From assembly GCF_041360795.1 (NCBI RefSeq), contig NZ_JBFUPW010000001.1:1-64000 (forward strand): 64,000 bases of DNA, read 5' to 3'. Shown here in pieces: positions 16,928 to 26,492 of this stretch. This DNA is from Arthrobacter_E sp041360795. GTDB taxonomy: Bacteria; Actinomycetota; Actinomycetes; Actinomycetales; Micrococcaceae. The stretch's first letter is position 1. Every line of letters starts with the position of its first letter. Both the position numbers and the translations under genes were made by a program. The notes under the pieces were generated by a model, which saw nothing but the letters and a program-made list of their open reading frames with translations, did no database searches and had not been told where the DNA came from.

Positions 16928-17838
16928 CCAGCACCACGGCCCCTCCCGCCACCCGTCGCGCCGCCGAGGCGCCCCGCTCCGGCGCCGCACCGCGCACCGG
17001 CCGCAAGCGGTCCAGCACCATCATCGTCACGGCGATCCTCGTCGTCGTCGCGCTGTACTTCCTGGTGCCCGTGTACTGGGTCCTGGTGGCGTCGACCAAG
17101 ACCACGCAGGACCTCTTCTCCACCAATGGGTTCCTTCTGTCCGGGCACTTCGCCCTCTGGGACAACCTCGCGAGGGTGCTCAGCTACGACGACGGCGTCT
17201 TCCTCCGCTGGTTCCTGAACTCGGTGCTCTACGCCGGAGTGGGCGCGCTGCTGGCGACCTACCTCGCCGCAGCGGGCGGTTACGCCCTCGCCAAGTACGA
17301 GTTCCGTGGCCGCAACGCCGTGTTCGGCACGATCCTCGGCGGAGTCCTGGTCCCGGGCACCGCCACGGCCCTGCCCATGTTCCTGCTCTTCAGCCAGCTG
17401 GGCCTCGCCAACACCTACTGGTCGGTGCTCATCCCGTCCCTGGTGTCCCCCTTCGGCCTGTTCCTCTGCCGCATCTACGCCCAGGCGACGGTGGACACCG
17501 CCCTGATCGAGGCGGCGCGCATCGACGGCGCCGGGGAGCTGAAGATCTTCCACACCATCGGCCTGCGGGTTCTCACGCCGGCCCTGGTCACGGTGTTCCT
17601 CTTCCAGCTCGTCGGGATCTGGAACAACTACTTCCTGCCGCTGGTCATGCTCTCGGACAGCAAGCTGTACCCGATCACGCTCGGCCTGAACAACTGGCTG
17701 TCCCAGGTGGACCGCCTGCCCGAGTTCTACGAACTCACCACGGGCGGCGTGCTGCTCTCCATCATCCCGCTGGCCATCGCCATGATCGTCCTGCAGCGCT
17801 TCTGGCGCGGGGGCCTGACCGAAGGAGCCGTCAAATGA
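16924..17838 (+). CDS. ABC sugar transporter permease, MalG type
   Basis: 304 residues. It has a long polar N-terminus, then six helices and the EAA loop EAARIDGAGELKIFHTIGLR. This is the partner of the preceding MalF-type subunit. No ATP-binding subunit is encoded in the operon, so the importer must use a shared ATPase (MsiK/MsmX type) encoded elsewhere, a common arrangement in Gram-positive sugar importers. Confidence 0.9.
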   Translation: MTSTTAPPATRRAAEAPRSGAAPRTGRKRSSTIIVTAILVVVALYFLVPVYWVLVASTKTTQDLFSTNGFLLSGHFALWDNLARVLSYDDGVFLRWFLNSVLYAGVGALLATYLAAAGGYALAKYEFRGRNAVFGTILGGVLVPGTATALPMFLLFSQLGLANTYWSVLIPSLVSPFGLFLCRIYAQATVDTALIEAARIDGAGELKIFHTIGLRVLTPALVTVFLFQLVGIWNNYFLPLVMLSDSKLYPITLGLNNWLSQVDRLPEFYELTTGGVLLSIIPLAIAMIVLQRFWRGGLTEGAVK

Positions 17839-20800
17839 CCGCCGCCTACCTCACCAGCACCGCGCCCGGCGAGGGACGCCGCAGCCCGGCCCGTGCGCGG
17901 CTCGCCTCGGACGCGCCGGAGCTGAGTCTCGACGGCGACTGGGCCTTCCGCCTCCTTCCGGCCGCGCCCGGCACCCCGGCGGGGGCGCTGGCCCTGCCCG
18001 AGGGCGAGGGCCCTGAGGACTTCGCGGCCCCCGGCTTCAGCACCGACGGCTGGGACACCCTGCCGGTCCCGTCCCATTGGGTGCTCCAGGGTGACGGGAA
18101 GTACGGCCGTCCGATCTACACGAACGTCCAGTTCCCGTTCCCCTGCGAGCCGCCGTTCGTCCCGGACGCGAACCCGACTGGTGACCACCGCCGCGTCTTC
18201 ACGCTGCCCGAGAGCTTCGACGGCGCCGAACGGATCCTGCTCCGCTTCGACGGGGTGGAGTCGCGGTACAAGGTGTGGCTCAACGGGACGGAGATCGGCG
18301 TGGGGTCGGGCAGCCGCCTGGCTCAGGAGTTCGACGTCACCGAGGCCGTGCGCCCGGGGGAGAACGTGCTCGCGGTCCGGGTGCACCAGTGGTCCGCCTC
18401 CAGCTACCTCGAGGACCAGGACCAGTGGTGGCTGCCCGGCATCTTCCGCTCGGTCACCCTGCTGGCCCGTCCCGTGGGTGCGCTCGATGACCTGTGGCTG
18501 CGCACCGCGTACGACGGCGACGCGTCCGGGACCGGGCAGGGCACGGTCGTGCCCGAGGTGAGTGCGGGGGAGGTGGCGTTCCCGGTCCGGTTCCGGATCG
18601 CGGAACTGGACGTCGACGTCGTCTGGGAGCGCCCCGGCGACGTGGCCCCGGTGGTGGTGGCCGGCGTCGAACCCTGGAGTGCGGAGACGCCGCGGCTCTA
18701 TGAGGCGACCGTCGAGGCGCAGGGCGAGACCGTGACGCAGCGGATCGGCTTCCGCACGGTGCGGATCGAGGGTGACCGGTTCCTGGTCAACGGGCGGCGT
18801 GTGGTGTTCCATGGCGTCAACCGGCACGAGACGCATCCCGAGCGGGGGCGCGCTTTCAACGAGGAGTTCGCCCGCGAAGACCTGCTGCTGATGAAGCGCT
18901 TCAATGTCAACGCGATCCGCACGAGCCACTACCCGCCGCATCCTCGCCTGCTGGATCTGGCCGACGAGCTGGGATTCTGGGTCATCCTGGAATGCGATCT
19001 GGAGACGCACGGCTTCGAGCGGCACGGCTGGGACGGCAACCCCGGCGACGACCCCGTCTGGCGTGACGCCCTGCTGGACCGCATCGAACGGACCGTGGAG
19101 CGCGACAAGAACCACCCCAGCGTCGTCCTGTGGTCACTGGGCAACGAATCCGGCACCGGGGCGAACCTCGCCGCCATGGCCGCCTGGGTGCACGCGCGGG
19201 ACCCCGAGCGGCCCGTGCACTACGAGGGTGATTACACCGGCGCGTACACCGATGTGTACTCCCGGATGTACTCCTCCATCCCGGAGACCGAGTCGATCGG
19301 GACGGACGGCGCCACCGATCTTCTGCTGGGGTGCAGTGCCGCGGAGTCGCTGCGGCAGCGCCGCAAGCCGTTCATCCTCTGCGAGTACATCCACGCCATG
19401 GGCAACGGACCGGGCGCGATCGACCAGTACGAGGACCTCGTGGACCGGCACCCCCGGCTGCACGGCGGCTTCGTCTGGGAATGGCGCGACCACGGGCTGC
19501 TCAGCCACGCCGAGGATGGCACCCCGTTCTACGCGTACGGCGGTGACTTCGGGGAGGAGATCCACGACGGCAACTTCGTCATGGACGGCATGGTCCTCGC
19601 CGACGGCACCCCCAGCCCGGGACTCCACGAGTACCGTCAGGTGGTCTCGCCGCTCCGGCTGACGCTGAGCGGGACCGCCGCGGCGCCCGTCGTCCGGGTT
19701 GAGAACCGCCGCCACAGCGCGCCGGCGTCGGACGTGCGGATCAACCTGCGGCTGGAGCACGACGGGCGCCCGGTGGACACGGGTGCGCTTGCGATCGTGG
19801 GCGACGACGGCGGGGCGCTGGCTGCCGGAGCGTCGGCCGCCTACGCTCTTCCCGCGGTGCCGGTGTCCCCGGAGGGTGAGACGTGGCTGACGGCCGAGGT
19901 CGTGCTCGCCGCGGACACCGCGTGGGCGGAGGAGGGGCACGTCCTCGCGTCCGCCCAGCTCGACCTGACCCCAGCGCGGGAGCGCCGGGCGGGCCCCCGT
20001 CCGGCGGCGGCCTCTTCCCGCGCCCTCTCCGGTGCTCCGCGCCGGCTGGAGCTGGGCCCCGCGGTGTTCGACGGCGGCCTGCTCACCTCGCTGGCCGGAC
20101 AGTCCGTGGAGGCGCCGCGGCTGGAGCTCTGGCGGGCGCCCACGGACAACGATCGCGGGCAGGGCTTCGGCTCCTACGACGCCGCCGACCCGCGCTCGCA
20201 GGGCGTCCGGGGGCTCGGCACGGGTCAGCCCGCGCCGACCTGGGAGGAGGTCTGGCGGTCCGCCGGACTGGACCGGCTCCACCGCCGGATCGAGTCCGTG
20301 CAGGCGACGGACCGTTCGCTCACGGTCCGCGCCCGGTACGCGGCCGCGGACACCGCCCGGTCCTTCCACCTCGACGAGCACTGGGAGCTGTCCGGGGAGG
20401 ACCTCTGGCTGCGGCTCGACCTCACCCCGAGCGGGAACCACGTCCGTGACCGGGCGTGGGATCTGCTCCTGCCCCGGATCGGGGTGCGGTTCGGCCTGCC
20501 GTCGGAGGTGTCCGGCGCGGAGTGGTTCGGCACGGGCCCTCGTGAGTCGTACCCGGACAGCCGTCACGCGGCGCTCGTCGGACGGTATGCGGACTCCGTG
20601 GAAGGGCTGGGGACGGTGTACTCGCGGCCCCAGGAGAACGGTCACCGGAGCGACGTGCGGGAACTGGAGCTGCTGCTGGGTGGTGCTGGGGGCCCGGGTG
20701 GTGCGGGCAAGCCCTGGCTCCGGGTGGAGGCGGAGCGCGACGCCGCCGGGTGTCTGCCCGGTTTCACGCTCTCGCGGCACACGGCCCAGGAGCTCTCCGG

Positions 20801-20963
20801 CGCAGCGCACCCGCACGAGCTCCCGGAATCCCGCCGCACGTGGCTCTACCTCGACGCCGCGCAGAACGGCCTCGGCTCGCGGGCCTGTGGTCCGGACGTG
20901 TGGCCCGAGCACGCCCTGCGCCCCGAGGCCCGGACGCTGCTGCTGAGGTTCACGGCGCTCTGA
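17835..20963 (+). CDS. lacZ: Beta-galactosidase, glycoside hydrolase family 2
   Basis: 1042 residues, the full LacZ length. Family-2 domains follow in order: jelly-roll (SHWVLQGDGKYGRPIYTNVQFPF split over the early region), Ig-like, TIM barrel, Ig-like and the C-terminal small-chain domain (RAPTDNDRGQGFG). The acid/base Glu is at about residue 438 in WSLGNESG and the nucleophile Glu at about 517 in LCEYIHAMGNG. There is no signal peptide, so hydrolysis is cytoplasmic after ABC import. The gene overlaps the upstream permease by 4 bp and closes the operon. Confidence 0.93.
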   Translation: MTAAYLTSTAPGEGRRSPARARLASDAPELSLDGDWAFRLLPAAPGTPAGALALPEGEGPEDFAAPGFSTDGWDTLPVPSHWVLQGDGKYGRPIYTNVQFPFPCEPPFVPDANPTGDHRRVFTLPESFDGAERILLRFDGVESRYKVWLNGTEIGVGSGSRLAQEFDVTEAVRPGENVLAVRVHQWSASSYLEDQDQWWLPGIFRSVTLLARPVGALDDLWLRTAYDGDASGTGQGTVVPEVSAGEVAFPVRFRIAELDVDVVWERPGDVAPVVVAGVEPWSAETPRLYEATVEAQGETVTQRIGFRTVRIEGDRFLVNGRRVVFHGVNRHETHPERGRAFNEEFAREDLLLMKRFNVNAIRTSHYPPHPRLLDLADELGFWVILECDLETHGFERHGWDGNPGDDPVWRDALLDRIERTVERDKNHPSVVLWSLGNESGTGANLAAMAAWVHARDPERPVHYEGDYTGAYTDVYSRMYSSIPETESIGTDGATDLLLGCSAAESLRQRRKPFILCEYIHAMGNGPGAIDQYEDLVDRHPRLHGGFVWEWRDHGLLSHAEDGTPFYAYGGDFGEEIHDGNFVMDGMVLADGTPSPGLHEYRQVVSPLRLTLSGTAAAPVVRVENRRHSAPASDVRINLRLEHDGRPVDTGALAIVGDDGGALAAGASAAYALPAVPVSPEGETWLTAEVVLAADTAWAEEGHVLASAQLDLTPARERRAGPRPAAASSRALSGAPRRLELGPAVFDGGLLTSLAGQSVEAPRLELWRAPTDNDRGQGFGSYDAADPRSQGVRGLGTGQPAPTWEEVWRSAGLDRLHRRIESVQATDRSLTVRARYAAADTARSFHLDEHWELSGEDLWLRLDLTPSGNHVRDRAWDLLLPRIGVRFGLPSEVSGAEWFGTGPRESYPDSRHAALVGRYADSVEGLGTVYSRPQENGHRSDVRELELLLGGAGGPGGAGKPWLRVEAERDAAGCLPGFTLSRHTAQELSGAAHPHELPESRRTWLYLDAAQNGLGSRACGPDVWPEHALRPEARTLLLRFTAL

Positions 20964-20999
20964 GCGGGAGGCGCGGCCCCGCGCCTCACCCCCCAACGC

Positions 21000-21050
21000 C
21001 GACGGCCGCCGTCGTGCCCCTCCTTCGAGAGTGCACGACGGCGGCCGTCG
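21000..21050. terminator. Bidirectional stem-loop between convergent genes
   Basis: 18-bp perfect arms (21000-21017 and 21033-21050; core GACGGCCGCC) around a 15-nt loop, located between lacZ and the convergent ureidoglycine aminohydrolase gene. Confidence 0.7.
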
Positions 21051-21061
21051 CGGTCAGCGGC

Positions 21062-21892
21062 TCAGCCCGGCAGCGGTGCGCCGGTGAGCTTGATCTGGCG
21101 GTTCTGATCCTTGTAGAGCAGGTAGCGGAACTGGCCGGGGCCGGAGGCGTAGCAGGCCTGCGGGCAGAACGCGCGGAGCCACATGTAGTCGCCCGCCTCG
21201 ACCTCCACCCAGTCCTTGTTGAGCAGGTACATGGCCTTGCCCTCCAGGACGTAGAGGCCGTGCTCCATGACGTGGGTCTCCGGGAAGGGGATCACGCCGC
21301 CGGGCTGGAAGGTGACGATGTTGACCTGCATGTCGTGGGCCAGGTCGTCCGACGGCACGAAGCGCTGGGTCTTCCAGACGCCGTCGGTGTCCGGCATCGC
21401 GGTGCCTTCGACGTCCTTCTCATTGGTGACGAAGGACGTGGCCTCGTAGCCTTCGAGACGGTCGTAGGCCTTGCGGATCCAGTGGAACGTGGCGATGTCA
21501 CCACTGGTGTTCTCCACACCCCACTCGTCGCCGGCGGCCAGGTACGCGTAGCCGCCTTCCTCCATGACGTGCTGCTCGCCCTTGAGGTTCAACGTGAGCG
21601 TGCCCTTGACCACGAAGATGACGCCCTCGACGCCGGACTCGAACTCGGCCTTCGGCGCGCCGCCGCCCGGCCCCACCTCGACGATGAGTTGGGAGAACGT
21701 GGTGGCGAAGCCCGAGATCGGGCGGGCGATGATCCACGAACGGGTGTTCGTGAAGCCCGGCAGGAGGCTCGTCACGATGTCCGTGAGAACGCCCTTGGGG
21801 ATGACCGTGTACGCCTCGGTGACGATCGCGCGCTCGGTGGTGAGATGGGTCTGCGGCGGCAGGCCACCCGTGGGGTAGTAGAGATTTCCCAT
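21062..21892 (-). CDS. allE: (S)-ureidoglycine aminohydrolase
   Basis: 276 residues, a bicupin. AllE removes ammonia from (S)-ureidoglycine to give (S)-ureidoglycolate in the allantoin-to-glyoxylate route. Visible family features are the YYPTGGLPPQTHLTTERA start, cupin 1 (FVVKGTLTLN), and cupin 2 with metal ligands in PETHVMEHGLYVLEGKAMYLL. The CPQACYASGP and FRYLLYKDQNR ending is characteristic. It is the last gene of the minus-strand unit with the aldolase and malate synthase, 18 bp after the aldolase stop. Confidence 0.9.
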   Translation of the reverse strand: MGNLYYPTGGLPPQTHLTTERAIVTEAYTVIPKGVLTDIVTSLLPGFTNTRSWIIARPISGFATTFSQLIVEVGPGGGAPKAEFESGVEGVIFVVKGTLTLNLKGEQHVMEEGGYAYLAAGDEWGVENTSGDIATFHWIRKAYDRLEGYEATSFVTNEKDVEGTAMPDTDGVWKTQRFVPSDDLAHDMQVNIVTFQPGGVIPFPETHVMEHGLYVLEGKAMYLLNKDWVEVEAGDYMWLRAFCPQACYASGPGQFRYLLYKDQNRQIKLTGAPLPG

Positions 21893-21910
21893 GAAGGACT
21901 CCTTCGTGAA

Positions 21911-23176
21911 TCAGTGAGAAGTGGTGGCGAGCCGCGGGTGCGCGAGCACCGTCAGCTCCGGGAGTGCGACGCCGGTCAGGGCCAGGACCTCGTCCTCGCC
22001 GACTGCGCCGCACTGGACGCCGCGGAGGACGAAGTTGGCCAGCGCCCGCGCGGTCGCGGGCTCGTCCATGACGCCCGCGTCCGTCTGGGAGAAGTAGTTC
22101 TTCAGGCGAGTGGTGGCCGCGGCCAGGCCCTCGCGGTAGAAGGCGTAGCTCGCCGCGAACCGGCTCGGCAGCTGGTGCGCGTGCAGATCCCAGCCCTGGT
22201 AGTAGCCGCGCTCCAGGGAGCGGCGGACCAGGCGGCCGTGCAGCTTCCAGGCGTTCTCCACGTTGTCGCCCACGGGGATGATGTTGGTGGAGCCATCGGA
22301 GAGGCGGATGCCGGTGCCAGCCACGGCCAGCTGCATGATCTCCTTGGCCACATCGGCCACCGGGTGCTCCATGGACTGGTACTCGGCGGCGATTTGCAGG
22401 CTGGCGGAGTAATCGTACGTGCCGTAGTGCAGCGAGCTGATGCGGCCCGGCACCACGTGCGGCAGCTGCGCCACCGGATGCGTGCCCTCATGGCCGAGGA
22501 TCAGCTGCGGCGTCTCCACCTGCACCTCGAAGCGCAGGCGGCCGGACGGCAGTCCGTGGATCTCCTCGAGGCGGGAGACCACGTGGTCCATGGCCGTGAC
22601 CTGGTCCACGGTGGTCACCTTCGGCAGGGTCAGGACCAGGCCGTCGGGCAGGCCGCCCTGTTCCACGAGGGTGGAGACGAAGAGGTCCAGCGTGCGCAGG
22701 CCACGGGCCCGGGTGGGGGCCTCGAAGCACTTGAAACGGATGCCGATGAACGGGGGAGCCGTGCCGGCCTCCACCGCCTGGTGGACGGCCTTGGCGGCGG
22801 TCACGACGTCGGCGTCCTCGGCCTCGTCGCCACGGTTGCCGTAGCCGTCCTCGAAGTCGAGACGGAGGTCCTCGATCGGCTCGTTCGCGAGCTTGGCCGC
22901 GACGCGCGGCGCGACGGCGGCGTTCAGCTCCTCGGACTGACCCAGCAGAGCGCCCAGGGCCTCGAGCCCGCCGTGCTGCGCGACGACGTCGTTCGCGGCC
23001 TGTCCCCATTCCGCGGCGAAGTCCGGCGTGAAGCGGTCCGCGGAGACGTAGACGGTGTGGATGGGCTGGCGGCTGCCGTCATCGCCCGGGTAGTTGCGGT
23101 CCAGGAGGGTGTCCGTGGCCGCGAGCCGGGTTTCGACGTCCGCCAGATCGGCGGCGGAAAGTGAGGTGCCCGCCAT
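21911..23176 (-). CDS. DUF6986-type HpcH/HpaI-like aldolase
   Basis: 421 residues from ATG 23176, which overlaps the malate synthase stop (TGATG), so the two are translationally coupled. The barrel shows DLRLDFEDGYGNRGDEAE, FIGIRFKCFE, VLTLPKVTTVDQV and FEVQVETPQLIL, a pattern related to the HpcH/HpaI aldolase and citrate-lyase-beta superfamily with the divalent-metal Glu/Asp residues kept. Actinobacteria often carry this gene in purine/ureide clusters, but its reaction is not established. A role in handling glyoxylate is inferred from its neighbours. Confidence 0.7.
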   Translation of the reverse strand: MAGTSLSAADLADVETRLAATDTLLDRNYPGDDGSRQPIHTVYVSADRFTPDFAAEWGQAANDVVAQHGGLEALGALLGQSEELNAAVAPRVAAKLANEPIEDLRLDFEDGYGNRGDEAEDADVVTAAKAVHQAVEAGTAPPFIGIRFKCFEAPTRARGLRTLDLFVSTLVEQGGLPDGLVLTLPKVTTVDQVTAMDHVVSRLEEIHGLPSGRLRFEVQVETPQLILGHEGTHPVAQLPHVVPGRISSLHYGTYDYSASLQIAAEYQSMEHPVADVAKEIMQLAVAGTGIRLSDGSTNIIPVGDNVENAWKLHGRLVRRSLERGYYQGWDLHAHQLPSRFAASYAFYREGLAAATTRLKNYFSQTDAGVMDEPATARALANFVLRGVQCGAVGEDEVLALTGVALPELTVLAHPRLATTSH

Positions 23177-24774
23177 CAGTCGACCAGCTCGTAGGCCGGG
23201 GTGGTGAGGAAGTCGACGAAGTCCTCGCCCAGGCACAGCTCGGCGATCAGTTCGCTGGCGGGGGAGTAGAACTTCTCGAAGGCCTCTTCGCCCACCTCGC
23301 CGCGCAGCTTGTCGGTCTCCTCGGTGAGGATCTGCCGGACGAGCTCGCGGGTGACGGTGTTGCCGGTGTCGGCCAGCACGGAACCGGCGTTGATCTGCTG
23401 CCACACCTGGGAGCGGGAGATCTCGGCGGTGGCGGCGTCCTCCATGAGGTTATGGATGGCCACGGCGCCGTTGCCGGAGATCCAGACGGCGGTGTAGGCC
23501 ACGGCCACGTAGAGGTTCAGGCGCAGGCCGGCCTCGGTGACCTCACCCTTGGCGGAGGCGACGTCGAGCAGCTGGGCCGCGGTGACCTCGACTTCGGGGC
23601 GCTGCTTGTCCAGCTGGTTCGGCTTGTCGCCGAGGAAGGAGTCGAACACCTCGACACAGATCGGGACAAGGTCCGGGTGCGCCACCCAGGAGCCGTCGAA
23701 GCCGTCGGTTGCCTCGCGGGTCTTGTCGTTGCGGACCTTGGCGAACGCGGCCTCGGTGACCTCGGGTTCGCGGCGGTTCGGGATGACGGCGGCCATGCCG
23801 CCCATGGCGAAGGCGCCGCGCTTGTGACAGGTCTTCACGAGCAGTTCCGTGTAGGCGCGCAGGAAGGGCGCGGTCATCTGCACGGAGGCGCGGTCCGGGA
23901 AGAGGAAGTCCTCGCCGGCGTCGCGGAAGTACTTGACGATGCTGAACATGTAGTCCCAGCGGCCGGCGTTCAGGCCGGAGGCGTGGTCGCGCAGTTCGTA
24001 GAGGATCTCCTCCATCTCGAACGCGGCCGGGATGGTTTCGATCAGCATGGTGGCGCGGATGGTGCCGTACGAGATGCCGACGTACTCCTGGGCGAAGGTG
24101 AAGACGTCGTTCCAGAGGCGGGCCTCGAGGTGGCTCTCCATCTTGGGCAGGTAGTAGTACGGGCCGTGACCGTTCTCGATCAGTTGCTGTGCCACGTGGA
24201 AGAAGTGCAGACCGAAGTCCACGAGCGCGCCCACGGCGACCTGGCCGTCCACCAGGACGTGCTTCTCGTCCATGTGCCAGCCACGCGGACGGGTCACGAC
24301 GACGGCGAGCGGCGCATCCGTGCGCAGCCGGTACTCCTTGCCCTCCGGCGAGGTGTAGGAGAGGGTGCCGCGGGCGCCGTCGCGCAGGTTGAGGATCGCG
24401 TCGATGACGTTGTGCCACGTCGGGGTGCTGGCGTCCTCGAGGTCGGCGAGCCAGACCTTGGCGCCGGAGTTCAGGGCGTTGATGGCCATCTTGGCCGGCG
24501 AGGCCGGTCCGGTCATCTCGACGCGGCGGTCCTGCAGGGCCGCGGGGGCCTCGGCGACCTTCCAGTCGCCCGAGCGGACCTCGGCGGTCTCGGGAAGGAA
24601 GTCCAGGGTCCCGGTCTTGGCGACCTGCTCGCGCTTGGTGACGCGGGCGTCGATCAGCTCATTGCGGCGTGCCGCGAACTTCTGGTGCAGGGCCTCCACG
24701 AAAGCGAGGGCTTCCGGGGTGAGGATCTCCTCGGCGCGCTCCACCGGCTGGGGGTTGGTGACGGTGATGGTCAT
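23176..24774 (-). CDS. aceB: Malate synthase A
   Basis: 532 residues, the usual length of the A isoform. It condenses glyoxylate with acetyl-CoA to malate. The family signature RDHASGLNAGRWDYMFS is intact, as are the active-site VTRPRGWHMDEKHV and the substrate segment WLADLEDASTPTW. The absence of an isocitrate lyase gene nearby and the coupling to ureide genes suggest it serves glyoxylate from purines rather than acetate growth. A strong intercistronic hairpin separates it from the upstream malic enzyme. Confidence 0.93.
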   Translation of the reverse strand: MTITVTNPQPVERAEEILTPEALAFVEALHQKFAARRNELIDARVTKREQVAKTGTLDFLPETAEVRSGDWKVAEAPAALQDRRVEMTGPASPAKMAINALNSGAKVWLADLEDASTPTWHNVIDAILNLRDGARGTLSYTSPEGKEYRLRTDAPLAVVVTRPRGWHMDEKHVLVDGQVAVGALVDFGLHFFHVAQQLIENGHGPYYYLPKMESHLEARLWNDVFTFAQEYVGISYGTIRATMLIETIPAAFEMEEILYELRDHASGLNAGRWDYMFSIVKYFRDAGEDFLFPDRASVQMTAPFLRAYTELLVKTCHKRGAFAMGGMAAVIPNRREPEVTEAAFAKVRNDKTREATDGFDGSWVAHPDLVPICVEVFDSFLGDKPNQLDKQRPEVEVTAAQLLDVASAKGEVTEAGLRLNLYVAVAYTAVWISGNGAVAIHNLMEDAATAEISRSQVWQQINAGSVLADTGNTVTRELVRQILTEETDKLRGEVGEEAFEKFYSPASELIAELCLGEDFVDFLTTPAYELVD

Positions 24775-24798
24775 GTGCTGTCCTTACTTCTCCACGGT

Positions 24799-24826
24799 GC
24801 CGTCCGGCCCCGTGGGGCCGGACGGC
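24799..24826 (-). terminator. Intercistronic hairpin between malic enzyme and malate synthase
   Basis: Perfect 13-bp arms (core CCGTCCGGCCCC) around a 2-nt loop in the 74-bp gap. No U-run follows in the minus direction, so it may attenuate or protect RNA rather than fully terminate. Confidence 0.5.
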
Positions 24827-24848
24827 GAGTGCTGGATTACCCAGCCGG

Positions 24849-26264
24849 TCAGAGGGCTGCCACTGCCTCAGCAGCGGCCGAATTGGCGTGGGCGGCAGCG
24901 GCGACGGCCGCGGCGACGTCCTTGGTCACCTGAAGATCGAAGATGCTCGGGATGATGTAGCTGGCGTTGAGCTCATCATCCGCCACGCGGTTGGCGATGG
25001 CCTCGGCGGCCGCGACGAGCATGTCCGGCGTGATGTCGCTGGCCCCGGCGTCCAGAAGACCGCGGAACAGGCCCGGGAAGGCCAGCACGTTGTTGATCTG
25101 GTTCGGGAAGTCGCTGCGCCCGGTGGCGACGACGGCGGCGTGCTTGGACGCGACGACCGGGTCCACCTCGGGGGTCGGGTTGGCCATGGCGAAGACGATC
25201 GCGTCGTCGGCCATGGACGCCACGTGCTCCTCGGCGAGGATGTTCGGAGCGGAGACGCCGATGAAGACGTCGGCGCCTGCGAGCGCGTCGTGGAGGCTGC
25301 CGGAGAAGCCTTCCTCGTTGGTGTTGGTGGCGATCCACGTGCGGTGGTGGTCGTCGTAGCTCTCACCCTTGTGGATGGCGCCGGAGCGGCCGGCGGCGAT
25401 GATGTGCTGCGCGCCCTGGGCCTTGAGGAGCTGGATGATGGCGGAGCCGGCGGCGCCGACGCCCGAGACCACGATCTTGACGTCCTCGATCTTCTTGCCC
25501 ACCACGCGCAGGGCGTTGACGAGGGCGGCGAGGGTGACGATCGCGGTGCCGTGCTGGTCGTCGTGGAAGACCGGGATGTCGAGCTCGTCGCGCAGGCGGG
25601 CTTCGATCTCGAAGCAGCGGGGAGCGGCGATGTCCTCGAGGTTCACGCCGCCGAAGACGGGTGCCAGGAGCTTGACGGTGCGGATGATCTCCTCGGTGTC
25701 CTGGGTGTCCAGGCAGACCGGCCAGGCGTCGACGTTGGCGAACTGCTTGAACAGAGCGGCCTTGCCTTCCATGACGGGGAGGGCGGCGGCCGGGCCGATG
25801 TTGCCGAGACCCAGGACGGCGGAGCCGTCCGTCACCACGGCGACCGTGTTGCGCTTGACCGTCAGGTTGCGGGCGGCAGAGGGATCCTCGGCGATCGCCA
25901 TGCAGACGCGGGCGACGCCGGGCGTGTAGGCGCGGGACAGGTCGTCACGGTTGCGGAGCGGGACCTTCGGGACCACCTCGAGCTTGCCGCCGAGGTGCAT
26001 GAGGAAGGTGCGGTCCGAGACGTGGAGGACCTTGACGCCGTCGAGGGCGTTCAGGGCGGCTTCGACGCGCTTGGCGTGCTCGTCATCCGTGGTGTTGCAG
26101 GTGACGTCGACGACGATGGTGTTGTGGTGCGATTCCGCCACGTCCAGTGCGGTGACGGCAGCGCCGGCGTTACCGACGGCGGCGGCCAGTTCGCTGGTCG
26201 CGGTGAAGCTCGAAGGGGCCTCGACCCGCAGGGTGATGGAATTTCCGGGGCTGGGATTCGCCAT
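24849..26264 (-). CDS. NAD-dependent malic enzyme with N-terminal ACT domain
   Basis: 471 residues. Residues 1-80 form an ACT-like regulatory domain (SITLRVEAPSSFTATSELA; VVDVTCNTTDDEHAKRVEAAL). Then come the malic domain (RDDLSRAYTPGVARVC; VVTDGSAVLGLGNIGP) with metal site IPVFHDDQHGTAI, and a Rossmann domain (VVSGVGAAGSAIIQLLKA). The product decarboxylates malate to pyruvate. The position upstream of malate synthase suggests it removes malate formed from glyoxylate. Candidate IclR operator sequences lie 53-67 bp before its start. Confidence 0.9.
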   Translation of the reverse strand: MANPSPGNSITLRVEAPSSFTATSELAAAVGNAGAAVTALDVAESHHNTIVVDVTCNTTDDEHAKRVEAALNALDGVKVLHVSDRTFLMHLGGKLEVVPKVPLRNRDDLSRAYTPGVARVCMAIAEDPSAARNLTVKRNTVAVVTDGSAVLGLGNIGPAAALPVMEGKAALFKQFANVDAWPVCLDTQDTEEIIRTVKLLAPVFGGVNLEDIAAPRCFEIEARLRDELDIPVFHDDQHGTAIVTLAALVNALRVVGKKIEDVKIVVSGVGAAGSAIIQLLKAQGAQHIIAAGRSGAIHKGESYDDHHRTWIATNTNEEGFSGSLHDALAGADVFIGVSAPNILAEEHVASMADDAIVFAMANPTPEVDPVVASKHAAVVATGRSDFPNQINNVLAFPGLFRGLLDAGASDITPDMLVAAAEAIANRVADDELNASYIIPSIFDLQVTKDVAAAVAAAAHANSAAAEAVAAL

Positions 26265-26316
26265 TGAATTCTCCTCCAGTGTTGGGCCCGCGGAGCGTCA
26301 GCCTCCCGCGAGATGT

Positions 26317-26331
26317 TTTCGTATTATGGAT
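26317..26331. promoter_or_regulatory. Candidate IclR-type operator (malic enzyme promoter side)
   Basis: TTTCGTATTATGGAT matches the recurrent site TTCCGCATTATGGAA at 12 of 15 positions. It lies in the divergent region between the malic enzyme and IclR genes, 53 bp before the malic enzyme start. Confidence 0.5.
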
Positions 26332-26424
26332 ATTATTCTCTACAAAGTGGAAAGACAAGAGCAATTGCTCTTGCTTCTGGACCGTTTCTAACTGTTGGAT
26401 GGTAGGCAGACGGTCCACGGCTCT

Positions 26425-26439
26425 TTCCACTATGCGGAT
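26425..26439. promoter_or_regulatory. Candidate IclR-type operator (regulator promoter side)
   Basis: TTCCACTATGCGGAT; its reverse complement matches the recurrent dyad at 12 of 15 positions. It lies 53 bp before the IclR start, suggesting autoregulation. A weaker half-site occurs near 26338-26352. Confidence 0.55.
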
Positions 26440-26492
26440 AAGATTTACCGGACGGTACCGCACCATACGCAACGAAGCGGGAAGGAGTTGAG

